Notes: generated by a model not told the origin, from the letters alone. A stretch of DNA of 64,000 nucleotides from Candidatus Nanoarchaeia archaeon (GCA_028279725.1 JANQNE010000002.1:1-64000), one strand, 5' to 3'; positions 1 through 9,830 are shown, counted from the stretch's first letter. Program-made: numbers and translations.

Positions 1-2
1 GT

Positions 3-1310
3 GAAGTCGTAGTATTCCTGAACGATGTTCCTCTGATAAACGGAACAAACCTTACGATCACAAGATTAGGAACTGTTACATTAAGTGATGGAACTACACA
101 GGTTACAGCCTGGCAGTATGAAGCTAACCTGACTGGACAATGGGACGGAACAATGTATGATGGAGATGTACTGACAATCGGATATGATTTCAACATAACT
201 GATGAGGGAATATATACACTGCCATCAGAAATAGTAGGTTTAGATCCAGCCACAGGTGAAGAGATCGCAGCGTCAGCTATAGGTGTGATCAAGGTAGATC
301 TTCCTGAGAAGACAATACCTTTTGAGATCACAGATGATGAGCTTAAGCTAGTTACACCAGTAACAGTAGGAAATCCTGCAACATGGACAAAGACATTTAC
401 AGCTTATAATCCAAATGCAAAACAAGTAAGAACAACATTCAGGACAGAAGTTTTTGCTGATGCTGTTCAGTTCTATGCAACATATTATGATGTATTTGGA
501 AATAAGGTTGAAGAGATCATAGAGAAGGATGGAGATGAAGTGTTCTGGCAGACAACTGTCGATCCTTTAGAGACAAGAGTCTATGAGATCAGGATAATGA
601 CTCCGCCTATCTTAGAGGTTGACAGGAAAGTAGAAGTGTTAGAAAAGCTGCCTGACAAGAAGGTTAAGCTGAAGATGGACACTTATCTGAGAAGCTTTGC
701 AAAAGAAGATTATACTGGAATCAAGATGAGAGTTCCAATAGCTTATGAAAAGATATTGGAGATAAAAGATGCTTTCGGAAACAAGCTGCCATATAACGGA
801 GGAGCAGACAGTATCTCGATAGATGTTCCTGATATGGAAGGAGAAAGCATGAAGACAATAACGATAACATATACTGAGAGCTATCCGGCAATTGTCGTAA
901 CTACAGACAAGGAAAGGTATAAGGCTAATAATCCCGTTGGGATGTCAATACTTGTCATCAATGGCGGAGAAGAATTATCTCATCCGTTCATAGAGACAGA
1001 AGTATATGACCCTAGGATGGACATATTGCATACATCAGTTGTTGATATAGGCTCATTAGAGCCATTGGCTAAGACTGAGACATCTCAGGAATTCTTAGTT
1101 CCGATGTCAGCACCTACAGGAATGTATGTAGCTAATGTAAGATTCAGAGAAGACTTTGCGACAATCAGCCAGGGAGTAGCTAACTTCTATGTCTTGGGAA
1201 AAAGATTAGCTAATCTAAGGACAATAGAAGTGTTCCTGATAGTTATCTTAGGAATGGTATTGGTCGGCTTAGTTGTAAGAAGAGCTAAGGAAGTCAATAA
1301 GGAAGAGTAA
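3..1310 (+). CDS. Secreted/surface beta-sandwich protein with C-terminal TM anchor (5' truncated by window)
   Basis: Reading frame is open from position 3 (EVVVFLNDVPLINGTNLTITRLGTV...) into the track ORF at 153; C-term hydrophobic helix LRTIEVFLIVILGMVLVGLVV followed by RRAKE. Confidence 0.8.
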   Translation, partial: EVVVFLNDVPLINGTNLTITRLGTVTLSDGTTQVTAWQYEANLTGQWDGTMYDGDVLTIGYDFNITDEGIYTLPSEIVGLDPATGEEIAASAIGVIKVDLPEKTIPFEITDDELKLVTPVTVGNPATWTKTFTAYNPNAKQVRTTFRTEVFADAVQFYATYYDVFGNKVEEIIEKDGDEVFWQTTVDPLETRVYEIRIMTPPILEVDRKVEVLEKLPDKKVKLKMDTYLRSFAKEDYTGIKMRVPIAYEKILEIKDAFGNKLPYNGGADSISIDVPDMEGESMKTITITYTESYPAIVVTTDKERYKANNPVGMSILVINGGEELSHPFIETEVYDPRMDILHTSVVDIGSLEPLAKTETSQEFLVPMSAPTGMYVANVRFREDFATISQGVANFYVLGKRLANLRTIEVFLIVILGMVLVGLVVRRAKEVNKEE

Positions 1311-1320
1311 GTTAAAAAGA

Positions 1321-1350
1321 GGTGCTGAGAAATCAAAGATTTCTGGCACC
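1321..1350 (+). other. Intergenic hairpin (possible terminator/processing site)
   Basis: GGTGC-TG-AGAAATC-AAA-GATTTCT-G-GCACC: 12 bp paired, followed by AT-rich TTAAATTaaaAATTTAA. Confidence 0.6.
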
Positions 1351-1380
1351 CTTAAATTAAAAATTTAAGAGGTGTAGATT

Positions 1381-1590
1381 ATGTATGTATTTGGATTTAA
1401 CATACCAATATTAGAATTACTTGTTGTTTTCTCAATCGTAGTTGTAGCTTATCTGATCCTGCTTGAGATAGAGTTCAGGCAGCTTAGGAAGATCGCCCAT
1501 AAGTTTGAGGATGAAGAGACTGAGCTTGCTAAGGAAATTAAAGACCTTAGAGCAGAGATAAATGCACTGCACGGGAAAAGGAAAAAATAA
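1381..1590 (+). CDS. Small single-TM coiled-coil protein
   Basis: ORF with N-terminal hydrophobic helix then charged heptad-like region; AAGAGGTG Shine-Dalgarno just upstream. Confidence 0.75.
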   Translation: MYVFGFNIPILELLVVFSIVVVAYLILLEIEFRQLRKIAHKFEDEETELAKEIKDLRAEINALHGKRKK

Positions 1591-1599
1591 TTCTTTATA

Positions 1600-1968
1600 A
1601 TGATATATTCACCGTCTGAAACTCCAGGGGAAGTTTTTTCTTTAATAACTGCGCTAGTCATAGCTGGCATTGTAGGTGGGTATTTTGCGCATATTTATTT
1701 TCCTTTATTGGTGCTGTTGTTCTGGATACAATATACCATGGTGCTGTCTTTTTTTCAGTTTAAGAAGAAGCATAAATATGGTTATTCAAGCTTTACAGAG
1801 ATCTTATTGCATCCGCAGATAAGGTTTTTTCTTTATGAGTTCAAGGCAATAACCGGGATAATACTTTTGTTTTTGTATGGTATGAACTATGTTGTTGCAG
1901 GGATCCTGGTTGCGTGGTGGCTGTTTTCTTTGAATTTCTATATATACTATAAGAAAAAGAGCAAGTAG
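1600..1968 (+). CDS. Hypothetical multi-TM membrane protein
   Basis: Hydrophobic 122 aa ORF in tight succession with previous gene. Confidence 0.7.
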   Translation: MIYSPSETPGEVFSLITALVIAGIVGGYFAHIYFPLLVLLFWIQYTMVLSFFQFKKKHKYGYSSFTEILLHPQIRFFLYEFKAITGIILLFLYGMNYVVAGILVAWWLFSLNFYIYYKKKSK

Positions 1969-1970
1969 TC

Positions 1971-2366
1971 TTATCTTTTCTTCAGTTTTCTGGATGTTGT
2001 GAAGAGCTTTATTACGATGAATGATATTATGATGATGGAGATTATAGAAGCTATGTCTTTTATGTTCTGGAAAGCTGGGACAAGGTATACGAAGAATACT
2101 GCTATTGCGATGGCTGCTAATAGATAGCCTATGGCCCAGATTACAGTCCTGTGAGGCTTGTCTATGATCTCTGAGATCCCGTAGATACATGCGAATAAGT
2201 ATGCTGTTAACGGGAGGATTCCCAGGTATCTGTTTACTTCTATGGCTATGTAGTAGATCAGGATTGCTGATATTATCAGAAATAAGAAGGATTTTACAGG
2301 ATTTTTTGAGAATCTTCTCTTTAGTTTTGATCTCCAGCTGCGGAATTTTCGTTTTAGGAAGTTCAT
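1971..2366 (-). CDS. Hypothetical multi-TM membrane protein
   Basis: 131 aa with basic N-terminus and several hydrophobic helices; convergent with preceding gene. Confidence 0.7.
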   Translation of the reverse strand: MNFLKRKFRSWRSKLKRRFSKNPVKSFLFLIISAILIYYIAIEVNRYLGILPLTAYLFACIYGISEIIDKPHRTVIWAIGYLLAAIAIAVFFVYLVPAFQNIKDIASIISIIIISFIVIKLFTTSRKLKKR

Positions 2367-2509
2367 AGGTGTTCTGAGGTGTTTTTGCTTATATATTTTG
2401 CTGAATAGAAAGCAGCGTTACTATGTTCCTGGCTTTTGTCTGGAAAACAAAAGCTTTATATATAAGTTATGTTATTAATTATATTAATTTTAAATATTTG
2501 TGTTATTGA

Positions 2510-2534
2510 AATAAGTTAACTAATATAACTTATT
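2510..2534. promoter_or_regulatory. Candidate operator for RHH autoregulation
   Basis: Perfect inverted repeat AATAAGTTA-ACTAATA-TAACTTATT between TATA (about 2455-2463, TTTATATAT) and RHH start at 2552; extra half-site ATAAGTTAT at about 2462. Confidence 0.5.
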
Positions 2535-2551
2535 CGTTTTTTAGAGGAAAG

Positions 2552-2683
2552 ATGGGGAGAGTTAACATAGAAATCTCGGATGACCTGCACAAAAAGGCCA
2601 AGGTAGCGTGTGCTATGAAGGACATCACTCTTATTCAGTTCATAAATCAGGCAATAGATGAAAAACTCAAGAGAAAGGAATAA
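2552..2683 (+). CDS. Ribbon-helix-helix (CopG/Arc-like) DNA-binding microprotein, 43 aa
   Basis: MGRVNIEISDDLHKKAKVACAMKDITLIQFINQAIDEKLKRKE*: beta-strand plus two helices typical of RHH; TTAGAGGAAAG SD; not in supplied ORF track. Confidence 0.8.
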   Translation: MGRVNIEISDDLHKKAKVACAMKDITLIQFINQAIDEKLKRKE

Positions 2684-2684
2684 A

Positions 2685-5600
2685 ATGAGAAAGATAAAAG
2701 CAATGGCATTGGTTATCGGAATCGTTCTTGTGCTTAGCATGGGCAGTGCTGTCGCAGCTCCAAAGTATAACTGGAACTGGATAGGTGAGATGCTGCTTAA
2801 TCTTTCTGGTGAGATCGCTGAGATAAAAGAGACTACAGCAGAGACTATCGATATCGTTAAGGATACACAGGATATACTGAATGAGGATATCTACCCTGAG
2901 ATAGCTGAAAACAGGGCTATATTGGATGCTGTCATAGAAAGAGAAGAGACTGCGTGGAATAAATTAGTGGAGATGGATCAGAAGGCGGATGAACATTATG
3001 CTCAGCTTGTAGAAAATCAGGAGAAGTTAGATGATGCTGATGATGAGGTGCTGGAGGAATTACAGGGCCAGAAGAAAGAGATAGCAGATATGAGGATGGA
3101 TATCGATGAAAAGCTAAGCGAGATATCTTCCAGTGTACAGCCAAGCCTTTTGGCTATACATGAAGACATTACAGAACTGAGGGGAGAAATAGGTGATAGT
3201 GAAGAGGTGATAGTTCTATTACATGAACTAGAGGAGGAGATGCTTAATCTTGACTCTGATATCGTAAATATGAGAGAGGTAGATGATGACAGGTATGCTC
3301 TGATAAATGGCAGACTGGATGAGATATCTGATAGTATGGGAAAGATCGACAGGATAGACAAGAATACAAAGAAGATAAAGAAAAGCGTCAATAGTGTCAA
3401 GAAATATCTTAAAGGAGATATAACAGAGATCCTGAAGAATATAGACAATACAACTGTCCAGACAAAGGAAAGTGTTGAGGAAGTTAATGAAAAGCTGAAT
3501 GCGATAAGAGATTATCTGCACTATACAGTATATCCTGAAATAGAGGAGAATAAGCAGAGGCTGGATGAGATAGTTGCGAAGCAGGAGATAGCATGGAATG
3601 ATATAGTATATGTCAAGAATAAGGTTGATGAGAACGGAAATGAGATAGCTTCTAATAAAGATGCTGTGCTGAATATGGAGAAGGAGATCGTTGAGCAGCT
3701 TTATGTGAATGAGATCACTATCAAGCAGATGGACGGCAGTGTTTCTGAGCTTCTTGGTGAGCTTAGCTTGAGTGTTATGGCAAGATTTGATGAGTTTAAT
3801 GTAGATATCATAGCAGTGAAGTCTAAGCTGAACCAGATAAAGTCTGATACTGAAGGGATAGGAGCTTCGCAGGATGAGATCAGGGAGTCATTGGCAGAAC
3901 TTCAGGGTGATATGGATAAGGTTGATCTTAATCTTGACAGTATATTAAGATATACAAGCTCGCTGTTTGATCTTTTAGATTGTGAGAATGAAGAGAGTGT
4001 TATGTGTGATAAGCTTGATGAGCTTAGCGAATCTGTGAATAGTGTGAATGCAAATACACAAGAGCTTAAAGAAGGTCAGATAACTATCAAGAACTATGTT
4101 GACGGATTAGAGGAAGCTGATACAGAGATAAAGGACAGGCTTGAATATCTGGGAAAATCATTCAACTGCGAGAGTGCAGTTCCGAATGATGTATGCTTTA
4201 GATTAACACTTCTTGAAAACTATCTTGAGAATCTGGGAGAAGATTCAGCTGCGATAGCAGAATATGCAGAGACATTAGAAGATATAAAACTGGATCTTGA
4301 AGGAAAGATCGATGTTGTTATTGCTAAAGCAGATGAAGCTAAGTTTGAGACAGAGACAATAAAACAGGCAGTCAATGAACTGCTGTATGTTACAGATGAG
4401 AATTTTGAGAGTGTGAATGGAAAGCTTGATCTTCTGGAAGCAGAGGTAAGAGAGATAACGACGAGCGGAATCAAGCTTGATTTTGATACTTTCTTAGTGC
4501 TGGAGGATATATTAGCTCTTGTAGGAGATGCAAGCGTGAAGGTAGATAATATCGATAATTATATGAGCGGAGAGCTTAAAGAAGAGATAATACAGGTTAT
4601 AGTTGAAGAGAGTGAGGATGTGAAAGAGATAGTACAGGAAGAAAGTGAAGAAGTGAAGGAAGCTGTAGAAGAAGCTAAGGAAGAAGTTGTTGAAGCAGTT
4701 GAAGAGAATACTGAAGAGATTATAGAGAAGATAAATGAAAGCACTGAGGAGATCGTGGAAAAGGTTGAAGAGGAAAGTGAAGAAGTGAAAGAAGCTGTTG
4801 AGGAAGCTAAAGAGGAAGTTGTTGAAGTTGTTGAGTTTGAAGCAGATAAGACAAGAGAAGAGCTTATGGCTGAGATAAAAGACAGTGCTGATAGTGTTAC
4901 AGCAGCACTTAATGAAAACAGCGGAAAGCTTGACGGAATACTGCAGAACTGGGGAATCAATGATGTGTCTAATATAATGGAGAAATTAGAAGATAATATG
5001 GAGATGATCGTCAATCTGCATAATGTGTTGGTTGTGCTTAATGAGACTGAGAAGGTAAGGTATGAGGAATCACAAGGTGTGATAAATTCAATAAAGGAAT
5101 GGACAGGGTTGTTTGATAATACAGCAGAGAACAATTTCAATGCTGTCCAAGACAGTATAAATGGACTGGAGGATAAATTGATAGAGACATTAGAGCTGAA
5201 CAACGAGATATTGGATAATGTGTATGAATTTGGAGAGAATGATCTGGTTTATGATGATATTGCTGACCTTATAGCACAGAATGCTCAGATATTAAATATT
5301 GTCGAGGAGATGAATCTTACTACAGCAGAGATAAAGGATAAGATTAATGCGATAGAGACTTCACTTGATGATGTGGATGCAGAGATAGATGAGCTGAAAC
5401 AAGGATGGAATGCAGACAGTGAAGAGAAGATACTTGGCAGGCTGAGCATAATAGAAGCTAAGATAGATTATCTGAATGTGAGCGAGAATACAAGCGATCT
5501 TGCTGAGCTGGTCGAATTGGTGAGAGAGGAGATCGGTTTTGCTGGAAAATCTGTGAATGTATATGATATGATGGTTGAGCTGGAGAGCAAGATAGTTGAT

Positions 5601-6353
5601 GTTGAAAGCAGTGTAAAGATCGCAGTGGAGACAGAAGGATTGGAGACAAGAGAAGTGCTTGAGGAGAAGATAACTGAAGAATCTTTGAGTGTATTGAGCT
5701 CGATAAATGAGAACCAGATAATATTATATGAGCTGTTGAACAAGCTTGATGAGTTTGATGCAGAAGAGATAGGGATGATAGTTGAGAGCAACAGGGATAA
5801 ATTAGTTGAGCTGAGGAACTGGCTTGCTGAGTTTAATGAAACTGAGGAAATGAGATATGAAGAGTCTAAGAAGCTATCAGAGAAATTACTGAACCTGATC
5901 GGTATAAGGAACACTACAGAGAATCAGAGGCATGCTGAGACTTTAGGAAAATTAGATGATCTGCAGGAGAATATAGATGGTTTGGAAGCTCTTGCAAATG
6001 ATATATTGACTGAAGCTGGAACATCTGAAGAGGATCTTTATGATGAATTAGCTGCTATGATAGATGAGCTTTCTGCAGTATTAGGGGAGGCAGGAATGTT
6101 TACAGATGCCGGTGATATAAGGCTTTTCAAAGGAAAGAATTATGTGACAATAACAGATGAGCCTGTGAACTCATCAATAGAAGAAGTGTTTTCAGATATA
6201 ATGAATGGCGTTAAAAGAGTGGAGTACTTTGATGAGGATGGCTGGCTGATATTTAACCCAGATGCTCCATTTGGAAATACTTTGACTGAAGTGCATGCTG
6301 GAAAAAGCTATTGGATAATAATGAAAGGTGATGCTGTATTAACAATAAACTAA
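2685..6353 (+). CDS. Giant secreted coiled-coil protein with C-terminal GK.YWI-type domain
   Basis: Signal peptide MRKIKAMALVIGIVLVLSMGSAVAA; ~1100 aa heptad-rich; C-term GKNYVTITDEPVNSSIEEVFSDI...EVHAGKSYWIIMKGDAVLTIN. Start placed at 2685 rather than 2658 because of the signal peptide. Confidence 0.85.
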   Translation: MRKIKAMALVIGIVLVLSMGSAVAAPKYNWNWIGEMLLNLSGEIAEIKETTAETIDIVKDTQDILNEDIYPEIAENRAILDAVIEREETAWNKLVEMDQKADEHYAQLVENQEKLDDADDEVLEELQGQKKEIADMRMDIDEKLSEISSSVQPSLLAIHEDITELRGEIGDSEEVIVLLHELEEEMLNLDSDIVNMREVDDDRYALINGRLDEISDSMGKIDRIDKNTKKIKKSVNSVKKYLKGDITEILKNIDNTTVQTKESVEEVNEKLNAIRDYLHYTVYPEIEENKQRLDEIVAKQEIAWNDIVYVKNKVDENGNEIASNKDAVLNMEKEIVEQLYVNEITIKQMDGSVSELLGELSLSVMARFDEFNVDIIAVKSKLNQIKSDTEGIGASQDEIRESLAELQGDMDKVDLNLDSILRYTSSLFDLLDCENEESVMCDKLDELSESVNSVNANTQELKEGQITIKNYVDGLEEADTEIKDRLEYLGKSFNCESAVPNDVCFRLTLLENYLENLGEDSAAIAEYAETLEDIKLDLEGKIDVVIAKADEAKFETETIKQAVNELLYVTDENFESVNGKLDLLEAEVREITTSGIKLDFDTFLVLEDILALVGDASVKVDNIDNYMSGELKEEIIQVIVEESEDVKEIVQEESEEVKEAVEEAKEEVVEAVEENTEEIIEKINESTEEIVEKVEEESEEVKEAVEEAKEEVVEVVEFEADKTREELMAEIKDSADSVTAALNENSGKLDGILQNWGINDVSNIMEKLEDNMEMIVNLHNVLVVLNETEKVRYEESQGVINSIKEWTGLFDNTAENNFNAVQDSINGLEDKLIETLELNNEILDNVYEFGENDLVYDDIADLIAQNAQILNIVEEMNLTTAEIKDKINAIETSLDDVDAEIDELKQGWNADSEEKILGRLSIIEAKIDYLNVSENTSDLAELVELVREEIGFAGKSVNVYDMMVELESKIVDVESSVKIAVETEGLETREVLEEKITEESLSVLSSINENQIILYELLNKLDEFDAEEIGMIVESNRDKLVELRNWLAEFNETEEMRYEESKKLSEKLLNLIGIRNTTENQRHAETLGKLDDLQENIDGLEALANDILTEAGTSEEDLYDELAAMIDELSAVLGEAGMFTDAGDIRLFKGKNYVTITDEPVNSSIEEVFSDIMNGVKRVEYFDEDGWLIFNPDAPFGNTLTEVHAGKSYWIIMKGDAVLTIN

Positions 6354-8296
6354 TCATATGGAGCCTTGTATTGCTTTTTTGTGCCAGTTTTGCAGCTGCA
6401 GCTCCTTTGAATCCTGCAACATACTGGGGATATGTAGAGATAAATGAAGAGAAAGCACCAGATGGAACTGTCCTTATAGTCGAGACTGAAGATGGGGAGA
6501 TACTTGCAAATCAGACACTTCCATTGGATGTAGGTTATCTGGGAAGCTATAATGTTATCCTTAATCTTGATGATCCTCATACTTCTGAAGATGAAGGAGG
6601 AGATGAAGGAGAAGTCTTAGTGTGGTATGTTGACGGGATAAGAGCTCTTGAACCTCTTATCGGAGAAGATATACTTGAAGAAGGCAGTGTAAACAATGAT
6701 TTTACTATAATAGGGATAAGGAACCCTAAGCTAGTCCCTAGCTATTCATATCCAAGCAGAGTATTGTTGGGAGAGATGGTCAATCTTACAATACTTATGG
6801 ATAACCAGGGAGATGGAAAAGGGACAGCTGCTATAATGATGGGAGCGATAGAAGGTGTCAGTGATAGTGTGAGCGAGAGCGGAATAGAGCTGAATATAGA
6901 TGAGATTGTCGTGAGCAATATAGTTTTAGACCCTCAGAAATGTGGAGTGCATAATATAAATGTGCTTATCGATTATTATAATGAGGCTGATGATCTTGTG
7001 GAGAGTCTGGGATCTGATCTTGAGTTTGAGGTTGAAGGAAATGATCTTATTGTACAATCTGTAGATGCGCAAACGTACTCTGCATTTGAAGGAGAAGATG
7101 TTCCTATAACTCTGGCTGTGAAGAATACAGGTGATGAGGATGTCGGCGGATTTACTGTTGAACTATATGAAGTGTTAGCTGACAGAGAGAACAAGCTTGA
7201 GACTATCGAGATGAGCAGCGGTGTGTCTGTCGGAGAAGTTGTTACTGTAAGCTATAATTATGATACTGGCGGAAGAAATCTTTCCCAGATAAAAGCAAAG
7301 GTTGTTATGGATAAGCCTGAATGCAATGTTGAGAACAATGAGATGCTTTCCAGGGAGATAAAGATCTTTGAGGAGCCTGTGGAAGAAGTAGTGGAAGAAG
7401 TAGTTGAGGACAGGCCTGTTCAGCAGCCTATAGTGGAGTTTTATGAAGAGACTGAGCCTGTTGTTGATGATGGTGCTCCTGTGGGCTATATGTTCCTTCC
7501 AAATATAACTTCAGAAGAGAATCCTATCGATAAGGTTCTTGTGATAATACTGATAGTGCTGATAGGAGGAAACCTGATATTTTTTACGATCTACAAAGGC
7601 AATCTAAAAATAACACTTCCGAGTTTGCCAAAATTGCCTAAGAAAGATAAAGAAGAAGTAGATGTAGAAAAAGTAAATGAAGTGATCGAGCAGGACAGGA
7701 TAAGAGAAGATGCGCCTGCTGAAGAGGATAATACAGAGGAGGAGAAAAGAGAAGAGATAAAGAAGCATATAGAGACAATAGTGAACAAGGAGAAGGGAAA
7801 GCAGAAGAGGAAAGAGCTGGTTAAGAATAAGGTTGCGAAAGTAAAAAGTAATCTTTCCAAGAAGAAGATTGAGAGAGTGCTTATGCAGAAAGGTGATGAG
7901 AAGAAGGGAAGCTTTATGCCTTATGAGTATCTTGTGGATGCAAGCAAGATCATAAGCTTTATACACAATAATAGAAAGCCAAGGTATGAGCTGATTGAGT
8001 CGTTAGGGAAGAAGTATCCTTTGTTTTTAGTTGATCTTGGGATAAGGGCTGTGTACAGCTCAAAGAATCTGGATCATAACTATTCTAACAAGAACTTTGA
8101 CAGGGTAAAGCCGGATGAGAATATCTATGCTTATGTAACTTACTGGAATCTTGTGAAAGCTGTTAAGATCATGGCAGAGAAATTAGCTATTGAAAGGATG
8201 GATAAGTACAATAACAAAGAGATAAAGTCAATCTTATTCAACAAGTGGAAGAAGGACCAGCCTTTGGTAGCGTTTTTGTATAAAGAATTTTTTTAA
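6338..8296 (+). CDS. Exported CARDB/Ig-like membrane protein with long cytoplasmic tail
   Basis: Track ORF begins at TTG 6371 mid signal peptide; frame is open from ATT 6338 giving (M)NNKLIIWSLVLLFCASFAAAAPLNP; GGTG SD 7 nt upstream of ATT; TM near KVLVIILIVLIGGNLIFFTIYK. Confidence 0.75.
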   Translation: MNNKLIIWSLVLLFCASFAAAAPLNPATYWGYVEINEEKAPDGTVLIVETEDGEILANQTLPLDVGYLGSYNVILNLDDPHTSEDEGGDEGEVLVWYVDGIRALEPLIGEDILEEGSVNNDFTIIGIRNPKLVPSYSYPSRVLLGEMVNLTILMDNQGDGKGTAAIMMGAIEGVSDSVSESGIELNIDEIVVSNIVLDPQKCGVHNINVLIDYYNEADDLVESLGSDLEFEVEGNDLIVQSVDAQTYSAFEGEDVPITLAVKNTGDEDVGGFTVELYEVLADRENKLETIEMSSGVSVGEVVTVSYNYDTGGRNLSQIKAKVVMDKPECNVENNEMLSREIKIFEEPVEEVVEEVVEDRPVQQPIVEFYEETEPVVDDGAPVGYMFLPNITSEENPIDKVLVIILIVLIGGNLIFFTIYKGNLKITLPSLPKLPKKDKEEVDVEKVNEVIEQDRIREDAPAEEDNTEEEKREEIKKHIETIVNKEKGKQKRKELVKNKVAKVKSNLSKKKIERVLMQKGDEKKGSFMPYEYLVDASKIISFIHNNRKPRYELIESLGKKYPLFLVDLGIRAVYSSKNLDHNYSNKNFDRVKPDENIYAYVTYWNLVKAVKIMAEKLAIERMDKYNNKEIKSILFNKWKKDQPLVAFLYKEFF

Positions 8297-8337
8297 ATTT
8301 TTTCTCCCAAATTTTTTAGAAAAATTTGATAAAAATA

Positions 8338-8368
8338 GTGGAATTCCTCACTGCGTTCGGAATGCCAC
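8338..8368. other. Intergenic hairpin between convergent genes
   Basis: GTGGaATTCC-tcactgcgttc-GGAATgCCAC, 9 bp paired with one mismatch. Confidence 0.5.
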
Positions 8369-8370
8369 GA

Positions 8371-9798
8371 TTAAATCTTTCCCCCTATAAGGCTACGCAG
8401 CATGTGGCCTGTAATTTTTACATCTATTTTCTTTTTTAATTCTAATCTTTCTTTTATACCGACTATTAAAGGATAGGTTCCTAACTGGCGGCAGAATGTG
8501 GTGTTTCCGTCGTGGATCTCTGTGATGAGGTCTTTTAGGATAGTGTCTTTTGGAGCAAGTTTTTTCAGCATAGGAAGATCTATTTCTTGTCTGATTTGGT
8601 TTCTCCATTTCCAGTAATATTTTTTGTTCTTTTTTATGAACTTGTTCTTGCACTGCTCGTATAAAGGTGTGTTTGGGTATGCTACTACTTGCCTTATGTT
8701 GATTCTTCTTATTAGGAGATTTTCTTCTAATATCTTTTTTAGATAGTGCATGTTGGCTTCATGTGTTTGTTTTGATTCATCTTTTAGTCCGAATAATATG
8801 TTTATGCCTGGGAGAAGCTTTGGCATTCCGTTTTTTCCTTTTTCTGCTCCGAATTTATTTAGGATCCTGATCGCTTTTAGGGTTGTTTCCGGATCTGAGT
8901 TAAGGTTGTTTGCTTTGATCACATCTTTGTCAAAGCTTTCTACACCGAATGCAGCTACGTTTCCTTCTGTGCAGTATTTTACTATGATTTTTGTTTTTTC
9001 TTCTGTGACTGACGCTGGATTTATGTTGTCAATATGCAGTGTTTTTGGCTTTAGTTTACTGATCTCTTTTAGAAGGGATTCTATCTCTTTTGCAGTTGGT
9101 GCAAAGAAGTCAGACTGTTTTCCTAGCCTGAAATGTTTGATTCCTTCTTTGGATAGTGCTTGAATTTCTTTGATTATGTCTTTCTGATCTCTTTTTATCA
9201 GCCCTTTTGTGGGTTCTGTGCAGAATGAGCATCCTTTTTTTCTTGGACAGCCTCTTGCTGTTTCTATCTCTGCTATGGTGTTTGGGAAAGAAGGGTGCTG
9301 CTTGATTATTTCAGCTCCTTTTACTGCGAAGTCTTTTATCTTACTGTAGTTGTTGGTGTCTAAGTAGTTTTCTTCGATTTCGTCGAATATGTCTAAGTTT
9401 ACTTTTTCTGCTAATTTTCCACCTTCTAATCTTGAGCCGTGTATTGATCCTGCAGGTCCTGTAAGTATTTTTCTGCATCTGAATTGTTTTATCAGTTCTG
9501 TTATCTCTTTTAGTGTTCCTGGAACAGCTGAAAGATATTTTCCTGGTGTGTGGATGCCTGCGATGACTATGAGTTCTTTTGTGTTTTTTATTATATCTTG
9601 GATGTTGTGATTAGTTTTGTTGTATGTTGTTATGTCTGTCTTTAAGCTTGGCTTGTGGGGAGTTCTTAGGTCATCTATTGTTATGTAGTTAACTTTTTCT
9701 TTTAGAGCTCCGGCTATGTATCTTGGATATGTGCCTATGTATGGCGGAACTCCTAATCCTGCTGGTTCATCTGTATAGCAGTCTAATATAGTGTACAT
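8371..9798 (-). CDS. Radical SAM protein (archaeal B12-binding/radical SAM-like family)
   Basis: ETARGCPRKKGCSFCTEP cysteine motif; N-term MYTILDCYTDEPAGLGVPPYIGTYPRYIAGAL as in archaeal radical SAM proteins. Confidence 0.8.
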   Translation of the reverse strand: MYTILDCYTDEPAGLGVPPYIGTYPRYIAGALKEKVNYITIDDLRTPHKPSLKTDITTYNKTNHNIQDIIKNTKELIVIAGIHTPGKYLSAVPGTLKEITELIKQFRCRKILTGPAGSIHGSRLEGGKLAEKVNLDIFDEIEENYLDTNNYSKIKDFAVKGAEIIKQHPSFPNTIAEIETARGCPRKKGCSFCTEPTKGLIKRDQKDIIKEIQALSKEGIKHFRLGKQSDFFAPTAKEIESLLKEISKLKPKTLHIDNINPASVTEEKTKIIVKYCTEGNVAAFGVESFDKDVIKANNLNSDPETTLKAIRILNKFGAEKGKNGMPKLLPGINILFGLKDESKQTHEANMHYLKKILEENLLIRRINIRQVVAYPNTPLYEQCKNKFIKKNKKYYWKWRNQIRQEIDLPMLKKLAPKDTILKDLITEIHDGNTTFCRQLGTYPLIVGIKERLELKKKIDVKITGHMLRSLIGGKI

Positions 9799-9830
9799 AG
9801 GGGACGTTAATAGGTTATAGAATAAAAAGG

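Noticed and set aside
4559-5203. 214 aa minus-strand Ser-rich ORF and many similar antisense ORFs (3017-3448, 5468-5914, 28346-28924, 39130-39684, 32684-33244)
   Set aside because: Low-complexity Ser/Phe/Ile-rich shadow translations of coiled-coil or Ig genes on the opposite strand, with no SD or family motif
6371-8296. Track start at TTG 6371 as the true start
   Set aside because: Would truncate the signal peptide's charged N-terminus and has no properly spaced SD; ATT 6338 fits better
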